Below are positions 1 through 8,088 of a DNA stretch of 64,000 bases, piece by piece (position 1 is the stretch's first letter; each line of letters opens with the position of its first letter). A program made the position numbers and the translations under genes. The DNA is from Actinoplanes philippinensis (GTDB lineage Bacteria > Actinomycetota > Actinomycetes > Mycobacteriales > Micromonosporaceae). The stretch is from NCBI RefSeq assembly GCF_900113015.1, contig NZ_FONV01000009.1, positions 186,001 to 250,000 on the forward strand, in the 5' to 3' direction. The notes beneath the pieces were generated by a model. It was not told the DNA's origin, searched no databases, and worked only from the letters and a program-made list of their open reading frames with translations.

Positions 1-160
1 TCGCCCGGTCCAGCACCTCGCTGCTGAGTCCGCCCGACCAGTAGAGCAGGCGCATCCGGTTGCTCTCGGCGGTCGCCGTCTCCTGACGGCAGCCGGCCAG
101 TCCCCCGGCCGCCCCGGCCAGCCCCAGCAGGAGTGCAGCCCGCCTGGATATAGGTAGCAA
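1..160 (-). CDS. Tat-type lipoprotein, probably an ABC-transporter solute-binding protein (3' end outside window)
   Basis: Only the first 53 codons lie in the window; the gene runs off the left edge. It starts with TTG (complement of 158-160), with GAAAGGGG upstream as a ribosome binding site. The N-terminus has a twin-arginine stretch (SRRAALLL), a hydrophobic alanine/glycine/leucine segment and a lipobox ending LAGC, so the mature protein should be lipid-anchored outside the membrane. The mature start (MRLLYWSGG) resembles extracellular sugar-binding proteins of ABC importers. The binding-protein role is an inference from the signal and these few residues; another secreted lipoprotein is possible. 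Confidence 0.6.
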   Translation of the reverse strand, partial: MLPISRRAALLLGLAGAAGGLAGCRQETATAESNRMRLLYWSGGLSSEVLDRA

Positions 161-263
161 AACGGCCCCTTTCGCCTCGTTGACGGTAGCACTCAGTGAC
201 CGTCCGCTGGCCCCGGTGCGCCGTTTAGGGGCGTAGCGGCTCCCCGGCGGCTACGCGCCGGTA

Positions 264-1707
264 TTGGTGGTGAAGCAACGGTGGGCAAGTCAGGGAGACC
301 CGCAGCGCAGCGCCATGCTGAGCCGCACCGAGCTGCTCCAGCACGCCACGAGTCTCGACGCCCCGACCATGCAGCAGGTGGAGAGCACGATCGCCGAGAC
401 CGACGCCGCGCTGGCCGGGCAGATGGCGTCGTATCGGCTGAACGCGGCCGATCCCGCGCTGGTGGACGCCCTTCTCTCGGACTGGGCGTCGGTCGCCGAC
501 ATCCGGGACCGGGTGATGCTGCCGCTGTCGCGGGGCAACAGGGCGGCCGAGTTCCAGAAGACCCTGGCCGAGCAGTACACGCCGGCCGTCGACAAGGCCC
601 TGGAGAAGCTCGGCGGATCGTTCGACGCCGAGGGGACGCCAGGCCGCCGCCCGCGCCGACGGGGCACAGGCCGCCTACCGTACGGCCCGCACGATGATCG
701 TCGTGGCGCTGCTGGCCGGCGGCCTGCTGGCGCTCGGGCTCGGCATCGTGACCGCCCGGCAGATCGTCGGCTCGGTGCACCGGGTCTCCGACGTCGCGAG
801 AGCGCTGGCCAGCGGCGATCTGACCCGCCAGGCCGCGGTCGCGTCCCGGGACGAGCTGGGCCGGATGGCCGCCGACCTGGACCAGGCGGTGACCTCCCTG
901 CGCTCGACGGTGACCCTGGTCGGGCAGAACGCCGTCGAGCTGGCCGCCTCCAGCGAGCAGCTGTCGGCCACGAGCACGCAGATCGCCGCGGCCGCGGAAC
1001 GCACCAGCGCGCAGGCCGGCACCGTCTCGGAGGCCGCCGAACGCGTCGACGCCAACATCGCCACCGTCGCCGCCAGCTCCGAGCAGATGGGCGCGTCGAT
1101 CCGGGAGATCTCCGCCAACTCCAGTGCGGCGGCGCGGGTCGCCGCCGAGGCCGTCGACGTGGCGGCCACCACGACGCGGACCATCGGCCGGCTCGGCGAG
1201 TCGTCCGCCGAGATCGGCAACGTGGTGAAGGTGATCACCGCCATCGCTGAGCAGACGAACCTGCTGGCCCTCAACGCCACCATCGAGGCGGCCCGGGCGG
1301 GCGAGGCGGGCAAGGGCTTCGCGGTGGTGGCCTCGGAGGTGAAGGACCTGGCCCAGGAGACGGCGCGGGCCACCGGCGACATCTCCCGGCGGGTGAAGAC
1401 CATTCAGGCGAACACGGTCGGCGCGGTGGAGGCCATCCAGCAGATCACGAATGTGATCACCCGGATCAACGACTTCCAGACCACCATCGCGTCGGCCGTC
1501 GAGGAGCAGACCGCGACCACGGCGGAGGTGACCCGCAACATCTCCGCCGCCGCCACCGGCGCCCGCGACATCAACGAGAATGTCGCCGACGTGGCCGAGG
1601 CCGCCCAGACCACCGCCACCGCCGTGACGGAGGCCCAGGCGGCGACCGAGGAGCTGGCCCGGATGAGCAGCAGCCTGCAACGGGTCGTCGCCCGGTTCAT
1701 CACCTGA
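264..1707 (+). pseudogene. Methyl-accepting chemotaxis protein, frameshifted and lacking its first membrane helix
   Basis: The C-terminal part (694-1707) encodes one membrane helix (MIVVALLAGGLLALG...), a HAMP linker and a complete cytoplasmic signalling domain with the conserved hairpin tip (EQTNLLALNATIEAARAGE). The upstream part, in another frame from about 264, encodes the helical ligand-binding region (SAMLSRTELLQ...). The two join perfectly if one G is removed from the GGGG run at 632-635, giving ...FDAEGRQAAARADGAQ.... A second defect is that no first transmembrane helix precedes the sensory region: an in-frame stop sits at 234-236. An intact relative would be about 530 residues. The gene is therefore an N-truncated, frameshifted receptor. 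A sequencing error could explain the G run but not the missing helix. Confidence 0.85.
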
Positions 1708-1719
1708 CCGCGGCGGCTG

Positions 1720-3948
1720 TCAGATCGCCGTCAGGCGCCACAGGTTGTCGGCCGTGCCGTTGTCGGGCTCCTGGACCACCTGGGCGCCCCAGGCCGTGGC
1801 GCCGTTGAGGACCGCCAGCAGCTTCCCGCTGTTCACGTTGCGGATCTTGTAGAGGCCGTTGCCCTGGTCGAGCAGCGTCCAGCGGTGGTCGGCGGTGCCG
1901 TTGTCGTCCCACTGCAGGACCACGGCGTTGTCGGCGGTCGACATGTCCTGCACGCCGAGGACCTTGCCGCTGTTGGCGTTGCGGAACCGGACCGCGTCGC
2001 CGTCGGTGATCCGCGTCCAGCTGTGGTCGAGGGTGCCGGTGTCGCCCCACGTCACGGCGAGCCCGCCGTTGGCGACCGACATGTCCTTGACGCCGAGGAC
2101 CAGGCCGGTGGCGTTGTTGACCAGCTTGTACGCGGGAGTCGTCAGCCAGTAGACGGTGTAGTTGATCCCGTGCGCGTCGTAGAACGGCACCAGGCCGACC
2201 GTCGAGCCGCCGGCGGTCGCGGAGGTACGGGTCACCGACGACACGGCCAGCGACGGCGGGCTGGTCAGCGCCGTGTCCCCGTAGTTGCCGGCGAGCACCG
2301 TCGGTCCGTACGTGATGGCCTGCAGTCCGGGGTTGTCGTTGGCCGGGCGCAGCACGATCCGCATCGGCAGGCGCACCACTATCGTGTCGTTGGCCGCCCA
2401 GGTCCGGGTGATCGTGGTGTACGTGCCGGGCGCGCCGGTGGTGACCGCCGTGCCGTTGACGGTGACGGCGGCGCCGCTGGTCCAGGCCGGGATGCGCACC
2501 CGGATGCTCCACGAGCCGCTCATCGTGCCGGTGAGCTTCAGTGTGGTGGTGTCGCTCTCCGGGAACGTGGTGGTCTGGGTGACCGTGATGCCGCGCTGGG
2601 TCCAGGTCAGCACCGACGGCGCGAACAGGTTCACCGTGAGCGTGGTGCCGCTGTAGTGGTAGATCGACTCGGCGAGCCGGGTGTTGACCTCGACGCCGGT
2701 GCCCTGGCAGCACCAGAACGTGCCGTAGTCGGTGCTCCACGTGCCGCCGCCCCAGGCCGGGCCGACCCCGCGGCGGCCGCCCGGGCGCAGCGGCGTGAAG
2801 TAGGTGACGTGGCCGTAGGGCGACGCCGGGTTCTGCGCGCCGAGGACGTGGTTGAGCAGCGCCTGCTCGTAGTAGTCGAAGTAGGCGGCCCGGTCCGGCT
2901 CGGTCAGCCACAGCTCGCTGGTCAGGCGCAGCATGTTGACGGTGTTGCAGTGCTCGCAGGTGTCGTTGGTGAGGTATCCGGCGATCGCGCCGGCCGGGCG
3001 GAAGTGCTCGGCCTGGCTGTTGCCGCCGATCGCGTAGGTGTGCGCGCCGACCGTGATGTTCCAGGCGTTGCGGGCGATGTCGCGGTATCGGGTCGTGCCG
3101 GTGGCCTTGTACTCGCGGGCCGCGCCGATCCACTTCGGCACCTGCGTGTTGGCGTGCAGTCCGTTGAGGCTGTCGGTGCCGGCGGCGAGCGGGTCGAAGA
3201 CGGCCGCGTGGTCGAAGCGCCGGGCCACGGTCAGCCAGCGGGAGTCACCGGTCTGCTGGTACAGGTCGGTGAGGACGGCGTTCATCCCGCCGAACTCGGT
3301 CTGCAGCATGGCCTGCATCTGCGCGGTCGTCAGCGCGGCGGTACGGGTGTCGACCCACGCGGCGAGCTTGAGGACGACGTCGCGGGCCTGGGTGCCGCCG
3401 ATGAGCCGCCACACGTCGAGCAGCCCGGCGAGCGTCTTGTGGATGCAGTAGTACGGCACGTTGCCGTTGGTCAGGGTGCGGTTGTGGACGGCCGTGATGT
3501 CGGCCTCCGGGAACCCGGACAGGTACCCGTTGGCGGCCTGGCACTTGGCCAGCTCGGCGACCATGTAGGTGGCTTTGTCCCGGCAGACGGTGTCGCCGAG
3601 AACGGCCCAGGCCTGCGCCCACGCGGTGAGGAAGTGGCCCTGCACGTGGCTGCGGAACGGGAACGTGGGCGCGTCCCAGCCGCCGTTGGCGGTGGCGCCG
3701 CCGGTGGACAGGCCGTGGTTGGCGCGGAAGACGTAGAGCAGCCGGTCGACGTCGACGAAGCGGAGGTAGGCCAGGGTGCGGCTCTGGTTGTCCATGAGCC
3801 GGCCGGCGGTGAGCCGCACCTGGCCGAGCGGGAAGGAGTAGGCCGAGACGCCGGTCTCGGCGGCGGCAGCGGGGAGACCGGGCATCACGGACAGGGCGGC
3901 GCCACCGACGGCGGCGCCCAGGATGCTGCGGCGGGTGAGCGGGAGCAT
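1720..3948 (-). CDS. Secreted GH127-type (DUF1680) beta-L-arabinofuranosidase-like hydrolase with C-terminal ricin-type lectin domain
   Basis: The 742-residue product begins with a Tat-like signal (LTRRSILGAAVGG, cleavage after AAAAE), so it is exported. Residues about 35-600 match the DUF1680/GH127 fold. The family's zinc-thiolate site is visible as CEHCNTVN near residue 332 and a CC pair in WCCQGTG near 414, corresponding to the Glu/Cys and Cys-Cys ligands of characterised beta-L-arabinofuranosidases. The last 130 residues are a ricin-like carbohydrate-binding domain with repeats of the type SGKVLGVQDMS...QWDDNGTADHRW. The start ATG has GGAGAG upstream. A LacI-type operator lies 52 bp upstream. 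The likely role is removal of arabinose from plant cell-wall glycans; exact linkage specificity is inferred. Confidence 0.9.
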   Translation of the reverse strand: MLPLTRRSILGAAVGGAALSVMPGLPAAAAETGVSAYSFPLGQVRLTAGRLMDNQSRTLAYLRFVDVDRLLYVFRANHGLSTGGATANGGWDAPTFPFRSHVQGHFLTAWAQAWAVLGDTVCRDKATYMVAELAKCQAANGYLSGFPEADITAVHNRTLTNGNVPYYCIHKTLAGLLDVWRLIGGTQARDVVLKLAAWVDTRTAALTTAQMQAMLQTEFGGMNAVLTDLYQQTGDSRWLTVARRFDHAAVFDPLAAGTDSLNGLHANTQVPKWIGAAREYKATGTTRYRDIARNAWNITVGAHTYAIGGNSQAEHFRPAGAIAGYLTNDTCEHCNTVNMLRLTSELWLTEPDRAAYFDYYEQALLNHVLGAQNPASPYGHVTYFTPLRPGGRRGVGPAWGGGTWSTDYGTFWCCQGTGVEVNTRLAESIYHYSGTTLTVNLFAPSVLTWTQRGITVTQTTTFPESDTTTLKLTGTMSGSWSIRVRIPAWTSGAAVTVNGTAVTTGAPGTYTTITRTWAANDTIVVRLPMRIVLRPANDNPGLQAITYGPTVLAGNYGDTALTSPPSLAVSSVTRTSATAGGSTVGLVPFYDAHGINYTVYWLTTPAYKLVNNATGLVLGVKDMSVANGGLAVTWGDTGTLDHSWTRITDGDAVRFRNANSGKVLGVQDMSTADNAVVLQWDDNGTADHRWTLLDQGNGLYKIRNVNSGKLLAVLNGATAWGAQVVQEPDNGTADNLWRLTAI

Positions 3949-3999
3949 GGCTCTCCTCAGTGGGGGAACGGGGAGATTTCGCCTGTGTTACGCGCCACA

Positions 4000-4013
4000 T
4001 GTTATCGATAACA
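4000..4013. promoter_or_regulatory. LacI-family-type operator upstream of the GH127 gene
   Basis: A perfect 14-bp palindrome, TGTTATCGATAACA, with the central CG typical of LacI-family operators. It lies 52 bp before the GH127 start, in the 117-bp gap after the BNR-4 gene, inside a locally AT-rich patch. This suggests sugar-responsive repression. The cognate regulator is not intact in this window; the only LacI-like sequence is the remnant at 22840-23060, which has no demonstrable link. Confidence 0.7.
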
Positions 4014-4065
4014 ATTACTGTGTCAAGGCTCCCGGATTCACCCGCCGACCGGCGATGTGATCGCT

Positions 4066-5430
4066 CTACCCGCCGCTCACCGTCCAATCCTGAACATCGA
4101 TCTGGCTGCCGCCGTGGCGCGGGGCGAAGAAACTCAGCGTCCCCAGTGTCCGCAGGCGCTGGTGGTCGATCAGCGGGTCGGAGTAGTAGATCGCCGTCGA
4201 CGTGTAACGGATCACCCAGTCGGTCCAGCCGGACGCCTTCGACGCGGTCTGGATGTGCAGCTTGCGGGTGCTGGAGTCGCCGCTGACCACGTACAGGTTG
4301 TCGCGGGCGTCGACCGCGATGTCCCCGCGGGCCGAACGCTCCAGGAACGGCGTGTACGTCTGGTGCCACACCTTGCTCGCCTTGTCCCGCCAGTAGTGCA
4401 CCAGGACCGCGGACTCCCGGGCGGCGGTGAAGTCGGTGTTGTCGGCGGCCGACGCGGGCAGGTGCGAGGCGAGCACGTGCACGATCCCGGCCGCATCGAC
4501 GACCTGGGACTCCTGGTTGATCAGCCCCCGGTTCTGGCCGATGCCCCAGACCCTCAGGCCGGCGGCGTTCGACGCGAGCGGGGTGCTGCCGGTGGTGGCG
4601 ACCACGGTGCCCGCGTTGTTGCGCCAGGTCCGGCCCTTGTCCTTGCTGTACGCGTAGAAGATGTCGTGGTTGGTGCTAGCGTTCGAGGTCTCCCGGACCG
4701 TCCACGTGACGTGCAGCAGCGGCGCGGCCGGATCGACGTCGTCGTACTCGATGCCGAACAGGTAGGCGTTGTTGCCGGCCGTGGTGCCGTCGAGGAACTC
4801 GCCCAGATACGACCAGGCCCCGGACCGGTACTCGTAGAGGACCTCGTCGCCGGTGCCGCTGTAGCCGGTGCGGATCGCCAGTTGCAGGGTGCCGTCCGGG
4901 TGGGCGAAGAACTGCGGGTACGTGACGACGTCCATGCTCGTGCCGGTGAGTTTCGTCTGGACCGTACCGAAACTGCTCATGGACCAGACCGCGCTCGCCG
5001 GCGCGGAAGCCAGACCGGCGATCGACCGGCGATAGCGGAACTGCGACGAGTGCGTGTCGAAGGCCAGGTGGATGGTGCCGTCGGACGGGGCGATCCCGAT
5101 GCTGATCGTGTTGTGCGAGTCGGTGGACGTGGTGACGTAATCGGTGAGCCGCAGGTTCGACCAGGCGCCGGAGGGCAGCCGGCGGCGGGACAGGTTGACG
5201 TAACCGGCCTGATCCCAGAAGGCCGAATACTGCCAGCCGTTGACGGTGACGATGCCGTCCTGCTGGAACGACTCGCCGTTCATGTAGCCGGTGTAGGTGA
5301 GCGCGGTCCGGCCGCTGGTGGTAAGCACAGTGGTCGAGGCCGGCACGACGGCTGGCGCGGCGGCCGCGGCCGGGACGGCGGCGAGCACGGCGGCCAGGGC
5401 GGCCGGCAACCAGGGGATGAATCGTTTCAT
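4066..5430 (-). CDS. Secreted BNR-4 repeat protein (beta-propeller, probable glycan-active enzyme)
   Basis: The 454-residue product has a Sec signal (MKRF then a hydrophobic Ala/Leu run, cleavage near residue 25). The rest resembles the BNR_4 family: repeated short strands with Asp-box-like pieces such as SKDKGRTWRN near residue 270, and alternating Trp/Tyr-rich blades. ATG is preceded by GCGAGGAT. It is transcribed in the same direction as the GH127 gene downstream, suggesting a shared role in polysaccharide breakdown, though the GH127 gene has its own operator. Proteins of this family have been associated with sialidase-fold hydrolases and polysaccharide lyases. I cannot assign a substrate or catalytic residues. 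Confidence 0.75.
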   Translation of the reverse strand: MKRFIPWLPAALAAVLAAVPAAAAAPAVVPASTTVLTTSGRTALTYTGYMNGESFQQDGIVTVNGWQYSAFWDQAGYVNLSRRRLPSGAWSNLRLTDYVTTSTDSHNTISIGIAPSDGTIHLAFDTHSSQFRYRRSIAGLASAPASAVWSMSSFGTVQTKLTGTSMDVVTYPQFFAHPDGTLQLAIRTGYSGTGDEVLYEYRSGAWSYLGEFLDGTTAGNNAYLFGIEYDDVDPAAPLLHVTWTVRETSNASTNHDIFYAYSKDKGRTWRNNAGTVVATTGSTPLASNAAGLRVWGIGQNRGLINQESQVVDAAGIVHVLASHLPASAADNTDFTAARESAVLVHYWRDKASKVWHQTYTPFLERSARGDIAVDARDNLYVVSGDSSTRKLHIQTASKASGWTDWVIRYTSTAIYYSDPLIDHQRLRTLGTLSFFAPRHGGSQIDVQDWTVSGG

Positions 5431-5603
5431 GGATCCTCGCAGGGGGATGTGGGGAGGAGCGAGCGGTGCCCGAGACGTTAAGACCCGGTTTCACGCTCGT
5501 CAATGACCGGCCCCGGCATTGCGCCGGCTCGAAGATCGAAACCGTTGGGAGCGGTCGCCCGGGCCACTTGCGGGGACGACGGCCCTCCGGCACCATCACG
5601 CCC

Positions 5604-6179
5604 GTGGACGATCTTGTCGAGCTGTTGCGGCTGCCACCCCTGGACCGGTCGCGGTGGCGCTCGACCGACTGGGCCGCGACCGAGGCGGCGCTCGGGACCT
5701 CCCTGCCGGGCGACTACAAGACCTTCATCGATGCATACGGGCCGGGCGCCATCGACGATCACCTGCTCGTGTGTGCCCCGGACGCCTCCCCCGGCTGGAC
5801 CGACCTGGTCGACAACAACGCGGTGGCGCAGGAGTCGTGCCGCATCTGGTTCGGCGGCGACGCGGACGGGGCGTGGCCTCTGGGCGACTCCGCACACTGG
5901 GACGGCGATGACGTCCCCGACTGGTTCGAGCCCGGCGACGACCTGGTCTCCTGGGGTGGCACCCCCGACGGCGACTTCCTGTTCTGGCACATCAGACCCG
6001 GTGTCGCCGCGGCCGACCATCCGGTGGTCCTCCGTGAGCGAGGCCCCTTCTTCGAACGGTTCGAGGCCGGTTTCGCCGCCACCCTCACGGGCCTGCTGAC
6101 CGGCGCGATCTCATCCCGCTATCTGAGCCGGTGGCTGACGGCTCCCCATTCCTACGGCCTGGCCGGTTCCCGGGACTGA
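5604..6179 (+). CDS. SMI1/KNR4 (SUKH) family protein
   Basis: I chose the GTG at 5604 because the reading frame upstream is arginine/glycine-rich and unlike protein. The 191-residue product starts VDDLVELLRLPPLDR and carries the SUKH features: an N-terminal helix, WAATEAALGTSLPGDYKTFID near residue 28, and aromatic/acidic strands ending in a C-terminal helix (FFERFEAGFAATLTGLL). SUKH proteins often act as immunity proteins against polymorphic toxins, but no toxin gene is adjacent, so this may be an orphan or housekeeping member. It is divergent from the BNR-4 gene. The family call is good; the role is open. Confidence 0.75.
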   Translation: MDDLVELLRLPPLDRSRWRSTDWAATEAALGTSLPGDYKTFIDAYGPGAIDDHLLVCAPDASPGWTDLVDNNAVAQESCRIWFGGDADGAWPLGDSAHWDGDDVPDWFEPGDDLVSWGGTPDGDFLFWHIRPGVAAADHPVVLRERGPFFERFEAGFAATLTGLLTGAISSRYLSRWLTAPHSYGLAGSRD

Positions 6180-6213
6180 CGGCCCGTCCCGGACACGCGG
6201 GCAACCCGCGGCA

Positions 6214-7002
6214 TCAGGTGGCGGGCCGGTGCTCGCGGAGCCATTGCCCCGCATCGCGCTCGCGGCGGCTCACCGGCGCCGCGGCCAGCTGCAGCCGGCA
6301 CCACCGGCCCAGGCCGGCGGGAAGCGCCTCGACCTGCGACGACCGCAGCCGGGGATGGTGGACGACGAGCGCGCCGTCGGCCATGGTGGCCAGCGCACGG
6401 TACTGACGCAGATCACCGGGACCGTCGGCGTGGAACCGTGTCTCGTCCGGGCGGCTCGGGCGCAGGATGTGGCGGGCGTCCGGGTGGAGGTGCTGGGCGA
6501 ACGTGCCGGACTCCGGCGCGCCGGCCTGGCGGAGGAGCCGGACCAGGGCCGGAGTGTCGACGGCGGTGAAGGCGCCGACGTCCCGGGGCAGCTGCCACCG
6601 CCGCCAGGTGGGCCGGGTGGCCGGTGGCGTGGCCGGCGCGGGAAGGCGTGGCGCCTGCTCGAGGAAGGTGAGGTCGAACCCGCCCTCCTGGAGCCGGGTG
6701 CGCATCCAGTCCTGTTCGAACTCGCCGGCGGTCTGCCATGTCCAGACGAGGGGGTCGTGGTCACCGGCGGCTCGTGGCCGTTCGCCGCCCGGAAGGTTGT
6801 GGCAGACGTCGGCGATCAGCCTGATCTCGGCGAGATGACCGTCGGGGTGTCTCGACGTGCCCGGGCGGGTGGCGAGAGCCCGGATCTCGATCATGGCGTG
6901 GTAGAGCAGCAGGTCGATCGCCGCCCGCCGTTGATCCCTGGACCAGGGTGCGCCGGATCTGCCGCGAACGCCCACCCGCGCAAGATACACCGGGGCCGAC
7001 AA
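6214..7002 (-). CDS. Hypothetical protein
   Basis: A 262-residue coding region with GC3-rich actinobacterial codon use and a plausible soluble composition. I do not recognise the family. The N-terminal part contains a helix (RRAAIDLLLYHAMIEIRALA) followed by a second helix with IRLIADVCHNLPG, and the C-terminal half is rich in Arg, Pro and Trp. The start is uncertain: TTG at 7002 gives MSAPVYLARVG, and an internal GTG four codons later is equally possible. It converges with the SMI1/KNR4 gene. No signal peptide or membrane segment is seen. Confidence 0.55.
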   Translation of the reverse strand: MSAPVYLARVGVRGRSGAPWSRDQRRAAIDLLLYHAMIEIRALATRPGTSRHPDGHLAEIRLIADVCHNLPGGERPRAAGDHDPLVWTWQTAGEFEQDWMRTRLQEGGFDLTFLEQAPRLPAPATPPATRPTWRRWQLPRDVGAFTAVDTPALVRLLRQAGAPESGTFAQHLHPDARHILRPSRPDETRFHADGPGDLRQYRALATMADGALVVHHPRLRSSQVEALPAGLGRWCRLQLAAAPVSRRERDAGQWLREHRPAT

Positions 7003-7058
7003 CGGGACGGCTGCCGGTTGAGGGGTCGTCCGGTTGCTGCCCGAGCCGCGGTAGCCGA

Positions 7059-7730
7059 TCAGCCGAGGACAGGAAGGCGCCCGGTCAGCGCGGGCGCCTC
7101 GGCGCGCTGCCGGGGGCCGGCCTCGACCCGGCCCGCGCCGAGCAGGACGACGACGTCGTCGGGCCAGCCGGCCGGGGCGGCGACGGCCAGGGCCTCGACC
7201 GTCTCGCGGGCCAGGCGCAGCGCCGCCGGCGCGGGCGGCGGCACCGGCAGGTCGCGGGCCAGGTCGAGCTGGTGGACGGCCAGTTCGACGGCCCAGGTGG
7301 CCAGGAAGTCACCGGTCGACAGGACGTGCCCCTGGAACCGGACAGCGCCCGGTTCGAGACGGTCCGCCGCCGCCCGGACGCCGGCGGCGGTCGGCAGCAG
7401 GTGCCGGACCGCGCCGGACGGCCGCCGGTAGGACGAGGCCAGCAGCCGGATGAACCGCATAGCCGCGAGCTGGTCGTCCTCGTCCGCCCGGGGCGTGGAC
7501 CGCCAGTAGGTGGCGGCGTCGGTGCCGGGCGTCTCCTCGGTGCGGGTCACCAGCCCGAGGAGCATCTCCTGCAGGCCGAGGTGCACATGCACGATCACGT
7601 CCCCGGCGGTCCACCCGGTGCAGCGGCTCGCCGCCATCAGGTCGAGGTCGGACAGTCCTTCGGCGACGGTGACGAAGTCGTCGAGCGCCGTGCGGAAGGC
7701 GGCCAGCGCCGGTTCGTGGTCGACGTTCAT
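7059..7730 (-). CDS. MDMPI_N/DinB-like protein (mycothiol-dependent maleylpyruvate isomerase family)
   Basis: The 223-residue product has the four-helix-bundle N-terminal domain of this family, with the metal-ligand pattern starting near residue 35 (CTGWTAGDVIVHVHLG) and a second histidine region at WAVELAVHQLDLARDL near residue 150. A short C-terminal extension follows. Family members bind a divalent metal and several use mycothiol; most actinobacterial paralogues have no known substrate, so this should not be read as a maleylpyruvate isomerase. It starts with ATG at 7728-7730, back to back with the broken gene at 7776. Confidence 0.8.
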   Translation of the reverse strand: MNVDHEPALAAFRTALDDFVTVAEGLSDLDLMAASRCTGWTAGDVIVHVHLGLQEMLLGLVTRTEETPGTDAATYWRSTPRADEDDQLAAMRFIRLLASSYRRPSGAVRHLLPTAAGVRAAADRLEPGAVRFQGHVLSTGDFLATWAVELAVHQLDLARDLPVPPPAPAALRLARETVEALAVAAPAGWPDDVVVLLGAGRVEAGPRQRAEAPALTGRLPVLG

Positions 7731-7775
7731 ACCGTGGACGATCTCACGGGACGGGCCGGCCCTACACTGCCGGGC

Positions 7776-8088
7776 GTGACGTGGACGGCGTACGAGCAGG
7801 GCCGGCTGGCTGTCGACCGCCGCGACTACGGGGTGGCCCGGGAGCTGCTGCGCGAGGCCGGCGCCGATCCCGCCGCGATGCTGCTGCTGGGACAGCTGGC
7901 CGGGGCGGGTCTCGGTGGTCCGGTGGATCCGCAGGAGAAGCAGGGGTGGTACGAGCGGGCCGCCGCGACCGCGCTGCCGGCGGACATCGACGGTGATCCG
8001 GACGACGAGATCCGCGAGGCCGGCCGGCCGGCTGTCCGGGCAGCTGACCGACGCCGAGGTCTTCCTGGCCCGGCGGCGGGCGGCCTGA
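7776..8088 (+). pseudogene. Small Sel1/TPR-like protein disrupted by a 4-bp duplication
   Basis: From GTG 7776 the frame encodes VTWTAYEQGRLAVDRRDYG and a helical-repeat-like segment (GPVDPQEKQGWYERAA) up to about residue 80. At 8018-8032 a CGGC-type unit is present three times in a row. Removing one 4-bp unit restores the frame as EAGRLSGQLTDAEVFLARRRAA and a TGA at 8086-8088, giving a 102-residue protein that stops exactly against the aminopeptidase gene. As it stands the product would continue into unrelated Pro/Arg-rich sequence. The clean restoration argues for a real gene hit by slippage, or a sequencing slip. Confidence 0.7.
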
